This document shows positions 57,550 to 64,000 of a stretch of DNA of 64,000 bases, one piece after another. Location: NCBI GenBank assembly GCA_009809945.1, contig WTPW01001565.1:11840-75839 (forward strand), in the 5' to 3' direction. A model generated the notes under the pieces. It was given only the letters and a program-made list of their open reading frames with translations, had not been told where the DNA came from and ran no database searches. This DNA is from Gigaspora margarita. Its lineage: Eukaryota; Glomeromycota; Glomeromycetes; Diversisporales; Gigasporaceae. Every line of letters begins with the position of its first letter. Position 1 is the stretch's first letter. A program made the translations under genes and the position numbers.

Positions 57550-59330
57550 ACCGCCTTCTCGCAATACTTGCTCGAAGCCAAATATAAATAGTTAAAATAT
57601 ATTTGTTATAAATATATTTTTTTTTGAGCTTGCAAGGCATTTTTTTCATTTCATTTGAAAAAAGAAAATTCAGAAAAATCATTAACAAACCAAATCTGCC
57701 TTCGAGTAGTTTATCACGAGAAGGCAGGGGTAAATCGCATAGACTAAATTATGAGCTAGACAATTCAGAGTCAGAGCCAGATGAGGATAAGGACTCTGAT
57801 GCGGTATCATTTAAATTTTCTTTTTCTTTTAATCTTGCATGGTGTATGATTTCTTCGAGGAATATCTGGATTTGCTATTGCGTTTATAAGTTCTTAACAG
57901 ATCTCAGGTTTTACTATCTTTAGTAATTGACGAAGAGAAATTGAAATTCTTCTATGTGATATTGGTTTAACAATTTTAGATACTAGTTTTGAGGTTTTAT
58001 TGCCAAAGCCAAGCCAACTGTTTTACAGCTATTATTAACCATTGGATTTAAATTGGTTTATTAATACACAAAAAAATATTCATGATATTTTTAAAAATAT
58101 TTAATTATTTAGAGTTGGAGTACATGACCCTAGGTCACAATATCATATGACTACTGTGCCCTTTCTTCTGCGCAATTAAGTTGAGCCCAGACATGCATAT
58201 CCAAACTTTATCCAACATAGCTACTGTGCCACATACTACGCCCTGGTAACATGGTGTCCCACCTCACCAATTAGTGTTTTTAAAATATATTTAATATCTA
58301 TATATTATACTAAAAATGGCACAGAAGATACATAAGCACCAAGCAAGACTGGGTGAATATTATTCCTAGCATCAAAAGCTAAAAAAGATAGTAAAATCAT
58401 TAGAAGAGACTATAGACTGGATAGAGAATTATATAGAAGAGCAAACCAGTCTTGAGTTTGGCAAAAAACTATCAGATTCAGATTCAGATTCAAACTTGCC
58501 TTCCTGTGATTTGGGAAAAAAATTATTACTCTGCAGACACTATTTTTGGCTCATACTAAATAATTTATAAATAGATCAGCAAATCTGAAATTATTTTTTT
58601 ATATGTCTATTAATCCAACACCCCAAAATATTTTGTATTTTAAAAACTTTGCTTTAAATATATTTTTTTTCACAAGCTTCCTTTTTTCTTATTTCATTCG
58701 AAAAAAGATTATTTAGAAAAAAAATATTTGAAAAAAATTTTTTCCTTTTATCTCATTTCATTCGAAAAAAGAGAATTCAGAAATAAATGTTTTTTGAGCT
58801 TGCGAAAAAAACAGATTTATTATGAGAAGCTGGCTCACAAGCTCAAAAAAAAAAGAAATCTAGTAATCAATAAAGGTTTTCACTTATTTTCTGCCTTTGA
58901 ATAATTTATTACAAGAAGGTGGGGATTTAGCAGAAAGAGCTTCTATACAAGAGCTTGAACAGCAAGATCTAGAAAAGTTAATGGTTTTCTCGACAGATAG
59001 CTTTATGACCACTTCATTGCATGTGCTGTTCCCAGAAGATATAGAGTCTAGACCAAATCCCATAACTTAAAATACTTGGATAGAATTAACAGATAGAATA
59101 AAAACTAAAATCAAGATTTGTTGTAATCTCTGAAAATATCTGAAATTTTTTCCTGTATAATTGGTATATTTGGTAAATCCAGTATATCCAGTATAATATA
59201 TATATCCTATTTATCTAGTTTTTTCTAAAAAATTTTTTCTGTATATCCAATATATCTGGTATATCCGATATAATATATGCATTCTATTTAATAAATTATT
59301 TTGAAATAATATATTAGATATAAAAAAAAT
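57550..59330 (+). other. Copy B region with repeated hairpins
   Basis: Short acidic frames that I do not recognise (57740-57800, rich in Ser, Glu and Asp; 58317-58568, a possible coiled coil ending in SDSDSDSN). Two repeated modules occur. One is CATTTCATTCGAAAAAAGA followed by an AATTCAGAAA-like tail (57646, 58695, 58756). The other is a hairpin CTGCCTTCGAG...GAAGGCAG (57696-57727, 58890-58922, 59673-59702). A 75-bp tandem duplication rich in TATATCCAGTATA lies at 59155-59290. Confidence 0.55.
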
Positions 59331-59336
59331 ACTATC

Positions 59337-59528
59337 ATGCTTAGGCAACGCATAAAATATGATGCTCCTTCTTTATCACTAGCTGATTATGATTTTATTA
59401 TGCAATGCCATAATGATAGGCCAAGGTCTAAAGTTTTAAATGAACTAAAAGAAAAATATAGCATATCACAAAAACGTATTTATCAGATCTGGAGAGGCGA
59501 AGAAAAAAATAGTGTTGCCTGGGATTAA
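59337..59528 (+). CDS. Small helix-turn-helix protein of copy B
   Basis: Open frame of 63 codons beginning MLRQRIKYDAPSLSLADYD. The middle, SKVLNELKEKYSISQKRIYQ, has the spacing of a helix-turn-helix with a recognition helix ending IYQIWRG, so DNA binding is likely. It may regulate the element or assist integrase or replication. It is uninterrupted, in contrast to its neighbours. No clear counterpart was found in copy A. Preceded by AT-rich DNA; no promoter assigned. Confidence 0.55.
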   Translation: MLRQRIKYDAPSLSLADYDFIMQCHNDRPRSKVLNELKEKYSISQKRIYQIWRGEEKNSVAWD

Positions 59529-59989
59529 CCGATTTATTCACCTTTTTCTCACGAGCTTGAAAAAAGAAAAAAAAGCATTCATCTAGTCACTCCCTTTAAG
59601 GGAGCATTGCAAGAAGGCGGGTCTGAGCTGGCTCATGATTTAAAAAAAGAAAATTTGTCTAGCAAACTAATTCTGCCTTCGAGTGATTTATCACAAGAAG
59701 GTAGAGATCTAAATGCATTTTATGAAAAAGAAGCCATTCGTAATAAAAAAAATATAGCTAAATATTTGCATATACTAGCTAAGTAAAAGATCCAGCTCAT
59801 TATAGAATGATAAAAACTTCTCACATACCTTATTGAGAACCTTTTTAGTATTGAGAGTATCAAATAAGTTTTTTTCAAGTTCTTCATAACTTATATGTTT
59901 TTTTTCTGACCCCCTTCTCATAATAAATTATGAGCCGGCTCGAGCAGAATTGATATGTTAACCAAATTTTCTCTTTTCGAATTTATGAG

Positions 59990-61582
59990 AAAAGAGTGAG
60001 ACTTCTGAACTGAAAGAGGTACAGTAATTACCTTACCTTTATGCATTAACTTAAATTCACGTTTAACAATGGGCTCCTATCCAGCTTGATCAAGCCAAGG
60101 TGTGCCCAATAATATCCAGAGTTTATCATCATCCATGACTGGAAAGTCTTCAAAGATTGTACAACTATTTTCTTCCTGACCAACTGTAACCAAAATGTTA
60201 TAAGATATGCCTGAAGACTCTAAAGAATTATTACGCCATTTAACTGATAGTTTTATATTTTTATCTACTTCTGCTCCCAATAGTTTTATAAGGCCTTTTG
60301 AGATAACTAAGCAATTTGCCCCACTATCTATTATGGTGGAAGGCACTTGTACGATTTTTCCTAATGGCGAGCTAATCTTGCAACATATAGTAGTGACATC
60401 ATTGGGAATAATTTTACGAATAGAATTAATTTCTATAGGGTTGGGCCATGAAATTTCTACCTATGATTGCGATCCCTCTGGGGTTGTTTGGGGTAGTATA
60501 TTTGTTTGCTAGGAAGCTATTCGAATTAGATCTGATATTGGTTGCAAAATATGAGAGAATACTATAGTAATTTCCTGCCAGAACTTTTCACGTTCCTTGT
60601 CTAAGAAATTTGAAGTAAAATGGTTTAGAATGGGATCTTTTAGTGTGATGAATTCGGCATTAATCATTTTTTAACCATTAATAAAAACTTCTTTAGATTG
60701 TATACAAGTAAATAAATCAACCATTGATCGTAAAATAGCCAAAATGCATTTAGGCTAATGTTATCTGTAGGAATTTTAAGTGGCCTAGTATTTTTACTGC
60801 CTTTTTATCAGAAGAGATGTTACTAGATTTTTTGCTAGAAGTTTTTGGCCTGGCACTTTTGTACTTCTTTGAGCTTTTGGTATCAGAAAAAGTTATTTTT
60901 TTTTTGTGGCATTAACTTTATATTTTTTTGAATTACTTTCTGAATTACTAGACTCACTAGTCTCAGAGGAACTGGATCCTGATTCATTCTATGAACGTGC
61001 TAAGGTATTGGTTTCAAGTTCATTTTCACTAGATATCGTACTATTTTTGCTATCGCTAGAGTCTAAAGATGATTCATCTGAAATTATATGAGCATTAACA
61101 TGCTTGGATGATTCCTTTTTTTTGGTCCTAGATTTTGATTTGGTTTTGCGATGAGAAGATTTGGGCTTGCTAGAATCCTTTTTTATAGCTTTAGCCATTT
61201 TAGTCAGATTGATTTGAAGGTCTTCTAATTGTCTATGCATATCTTTTACAGGGTCAACATTAGCATAAGAACTATTAGGTTCAGAATTGTTATTCATATT
61301 TTTTAAAACTTCATCTAAGAAATGATCTACATGAATTTTGTCTGCCTTTTCTCTTCCTGGACCAGGCTTTTTAGCTAAAGTCTTTTTAGCATGTTTTATA
61401 ACCTCTAATAATTGTCTAATGGCTTCAGTATTTGGATCAATTTGAGTAGGGCAAGAGGGGATCTGGGATGGCGAATATCCAGATATTTCTTTTGGCTTTT
61501 TCAAAGCTAAATTTTCTCTAGAAGCTATTCGCTCTTCTATAAGCCTATCAATATCTTCATTAGAGTAAAATTGCTGTCCCAA
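59990..61582 (-). pseudogene. Retropepsin-like and basic linker, copy B (fossil)
   Basis: The minus-strand frame 60077-60346 starts MPSTIIDSGANCLVISKGLI and ends ILLGTPWLDQAG, the DSGA active-site and ILG signatures of a retropepsin-type aspartic protease. Upstream on the same strand, 60989-61582 (197 codons, MGQQFYSNEDIDRLIEERIA) is a hydrophilic segment with KSSHRKTKSKSRTKKKESSK, a basic patch that could bind nucleic acid. Roughly five breaks separate the parts. Confidence 0.75.
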
Positions 61583-63099
61583 ATTTGGCTTTGGGTTGAA
61601 TATATATAAGCTCCAGATAATTGCTCTGTCTTATATCTTTTAATTTCTTCGAGTTCTGAAAGCAATTCTGATACGGGTCTGTTAATGCCAATATGTCTAA
61701 TTTCTAATTGATTATCTGGAGAGATGCCACAAATAAATTGTAATCAAATTTGCTAGTCATCAATACCTGCTAATCTAGCAAGTTTATGTAACTTAGAATA
61801 GAATCAATCTACAGAATCACTGCCTTGGATCGTTGAACCAAAGAGCATTCACTGTTTTTCTGCAGTAACTGTAGGATAGTTAGTTTTAAGCCAGTATATT
61901 GCCTGGCCAAGTAGATTCCATCTGCTACTATAGTTTGTCTGGCATTAGCATTTGGTGCATTGGGTAATCGATCTTTTGGATACCCATCGGCAAAAGATCA
62001 GTCTTCATCAAATACTATATGAGCTAGAATAACAATATTTCCAGCCTGGCCCACGGTGCTATATCTTAAATTTGCTCCAAGTTGTACTGCTGTTCATTCC
62101 TGGGTCGCACCTAAATTGGCTTGGCCAGTATTATCTAATAAGTTTCTCAATTCCCAATTCTTTCTTCAAAGAGATCTTTCATACTAATCTTTAGCATCAC
62201 CTTTGTGGCATGTTTCAAAAAGACCATGAGCTCGAACTCTATTAGCATGTCTGGCTGTTACATCAATTCCTACAGCCACAAGATATGAGCGAAAAGAATC
62301 AATAAATTTTTCAGGATTCTTATTGGGATAGCTATTAAATTTGGGGGTGGGTATCCAGCCATTCCTATTCGTTGTATATTTGGTGGGTTATTCTGTAGCG
62401 CAAAAATTTGTTGATTTAAATTATTAATTAATTGTTCTGAATTTCGGGCCCAATTTTTCTACTTGCCCACTTTTTTTGTATAGTCTTGCATCTATTTTTC
62501 TACTTGTTGTATCGATTTGTTGTAAGATTTAAGAGATGTGTAGTAATTGCTCTATCTGTATTACAATTCTGTAGTTGATAATTTGTTTGTCTATTCTTGA
62601 ATCTTAATGCAAAGCTTTCTAGAAGCAATTCTGATATCTGCCTCTTTTGAGTGCAGATTGTAATTCAGCTATCAAGTTTCTGAGATTTAAATATATTATG
62701 TTGAGTTCTGTGGGCCTCATAAGCCTGGTGAAGAAGATCATAGTCATTTTGAAGTATGGCTAACTGGGTTTGTGAATCGGCAAGCTGGGTCTGTGAATTG
62801 GTTGACTAGGTTTGTGAATTTATTAACTGGGCCTGCAAATTTGCTACTGAATTTTCGGTATTAATTGCTCGGGCATTTGCTTGTGGATATATTTGTAGCA
62901 CCAATCTTTCAAACCTTTCTCCGGCATCAGAAATTATATCAAGATAATCTTTAATGCCATTTATTGTAGGTACTGTTATAATTGGACTCTGAAAATATTG
63001 TCTAATATTATCAATCTCTCGCCAAATTCTATTATTTTGAATTGTGGCTTGATTTTCAGGAAGAGATAATGTTCGAAAGGATCCTGGTAGTTGTGCCAT
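61583..63099 (-). pseudogene. Gag-like capsid region, copy B (fossil)
   Basis: Minus-strand. The N-terminal frame 62806-63099 (97 codons, MAQLPGSFRTLSLPENQATI) is helical. The middle, about 62150-62330, shows the same Gag-type pattern as copy A (a FLIDSFRSYLVAVGIDVTA-like stretch near 62290 and KNWELRNLLDNTGQA near 62150). It is transcribed away from the integrase and in line with the protease. About ten breaks. Confidence 0.7.
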
Positions 63100-63119
63100 T
63101 TCTATAGTATCATTGGAAT

Positions 63120-63430
63120 TTTTATATAAAATAAGTATTTTTCATTAAGCTTGTCTATTTTGTCCTGGAAAATTGCTAACTGCTTTTCTAAATAATCTAT
63201 ATAATTCACTTGATTTATAGAATCTTGGATTGTCTTTTCTAACTGTTTTTTAAGATTAGAAATTTCTAATTTTAATGGGTCTAGGTCTTCATTACAAATT
63301 ATGATTTCTTTTTAAAGATAATTAATATAATCCTCTTTTGAAACAAGATCCTGTTGTAATTTGTAGACTCGATCTTGTATAGCTAATAAGGCACCTTTAA
63401 ATTGCTCGATTCTTTTACCCATTTTTTCTT
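63120..63430 (-). pseudogene. Coiled-coil protein, copy B
   Basis: Counterpart of 28988-29293 in copy A (shared IEQFKGALLAIQDRVYKLQQ-type and SKEDYINY stretches). Helical with heptad spacing; function unknown. Here it is interrupted by at least one break. Confidence 0.5.
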
Positions 63431-63451
63431 GCAAGCAAGCTAGCTCAAAAA

Positions 63452-64000
63452 TGTTGTCTATTCCTATAATACAAATAGATTCTAGAAATGTTCATGAACT
63501 AGATATATTTATTGCTTTGCATAAGATTTATTATCAGCCTAATGGCTATCAAAGACCTGTAAAAACATTGTATAAAGCTTCTTTAAAACCCGGATATAAT
63601 TTTCTATAGATAAGGTATGTAATTGGCTTGAAAAACAGGCTTTATATCAGATTCATAAACCCCGTCCAAGATTTATTCCTAGAGCCTCATTTAATAGTAT
63701 ACAGATTCCTAATGAATGCTATCAAGCTGATATTCTTTATATGCCCCATAACCGAATTAATAATATAACTTATAAATATTGCTTATGTATAGTAGATGTG
63801 GCTTCATAATTTAAGTGAGCAGTTCCTTTAGCTGATAGGTCAGCTTATTCTATGCCCAAGGCCTTTAAGAAAGTTTATAGTAATTCTAAGTGCCCTCTTA
63901 TTTGACCTAAATTATTAATGGTTGATCTCGGATCTGAATTTAAATCTGATTGTAAAGAATTAATNGAAAAATATAATNNNAAAATTAAGNTTGGCACGTC
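63452..64000 (+). pseudogene. Polinton-type integrase, copy B (fossil, partial)
   Basis: The N-terminal half of the integrase, matching 29350-29900 of copy A: RPRFIPRASFNSIQIPN near 63665, the ADILYMPHNRI block near 63730-63755, IVDVAS near 63790 and the LLMVDLGSEFKSDCKE block near 63915-63960 containing the second acidic residue of the rve core. It runs off the window edge and contains a few N near the end. About four breaks in the visible part. Confidence 0.75.

Larger units (their letters stand above)
53000..64000 (+). mobile_element. Polinton-like element, copy B (fossil, runs off edge)
   Basis: Same gene order as copy A: polymerase B (+, 53010-57500), an intergenic region with hairpin repeats and a small HTH frame (57550-59900), retropepsin and Gag-like block (-, 59990-63100), coiled-coil frame (-, 63120-63430), and integrase (+, from 63452 to the edge). 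It is broken, with two to three dozen breaks, but less than copy A. One MITE is inserted at 56804-57121. The left terminal repeat seen in copy A is not found near 52600-53400, so the left end is truncated or of another subfamily. Confidence 0.8.

Overview
The window looks like a gene-poor, strongly AT-rich nuclear fragment of a eukaryote, most likely an early-diverging fungus of the arbuscular mycorrhizal type (Glomeromycotina). This is an inference from the very low GC, short spliceosomal introns with GTAAG donors, TTAGGG-like tracts, and the mix of hAT, MULE, Harbinger-like, Ty3/Gypsy and Polinton-like elements. No intact host gene was found. The only host-gene trace I can support is an intron-containing relic of the mitochondrial iron-sulfur scaffold gene NFU1 near 46.0-46.6 kb.

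Layout. 1-14.7 kb is a patchwork of small non-autonomous transposons, tandem repeats and unrecognised AT-rich DNA: a nested Harbinger-like element at 4.47-5.29 kb, a 1.6-kb AGGACCC element at 5.45-7.09 kb, 120-bp and 56-bp repeat fields at 10.2-12.5 kb, and a 2-kb AGGACCC element filled with a palindromic satellite at 12.7-14.7 kb. 14.85-34.36 kb is a broken Polinton-like element (copy A) bounded by 550-bp terminal inverted repeats. It carries protein-primed DNA polymerase B (+), a Gag plus retropepsin-like block (-), a coiled-coil protein (-) and a retroviral-type integrase (+). A poly(A) retro-insertion, a 2.4-kb mosaic element with a solo LTR, two small MITEs and a nearly whole 3-kb hAT transposon interrupt it. 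34.43-42.04 kb is a second hAT element with a 7/8-matched 8-bp target duplication; it hosts a MITE that in turn hosts a 2.7-kb MULE. 42.0-47.7 kb holds a tRNA-derived SINE, several MITEs, a minisatellite and the NFU1 relic. 47.67-52.5 kb is a decayed Ty3/Gypsy element with one LTR. 53.0-64.0 kb is a second Polinton-like copy (B) in the same gene order, running off the right edge.

The main observation is that both Polinton-like copies carry a Gag-like and aspartic-protease block between polymerase and integrase, transcribed in the opposite direction. I see none of the usual Polinton capsid, adenain-type protease or packaging ATPase genes. Because two diverged copies share the arrangement and copy A is bounded by long inverted repeats, it is probably a real element architecture and not a chance mosaic. 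The other strong signal is the density of exact target-site duplications, which allows a relative order of insertion to be read directly from the sequence.
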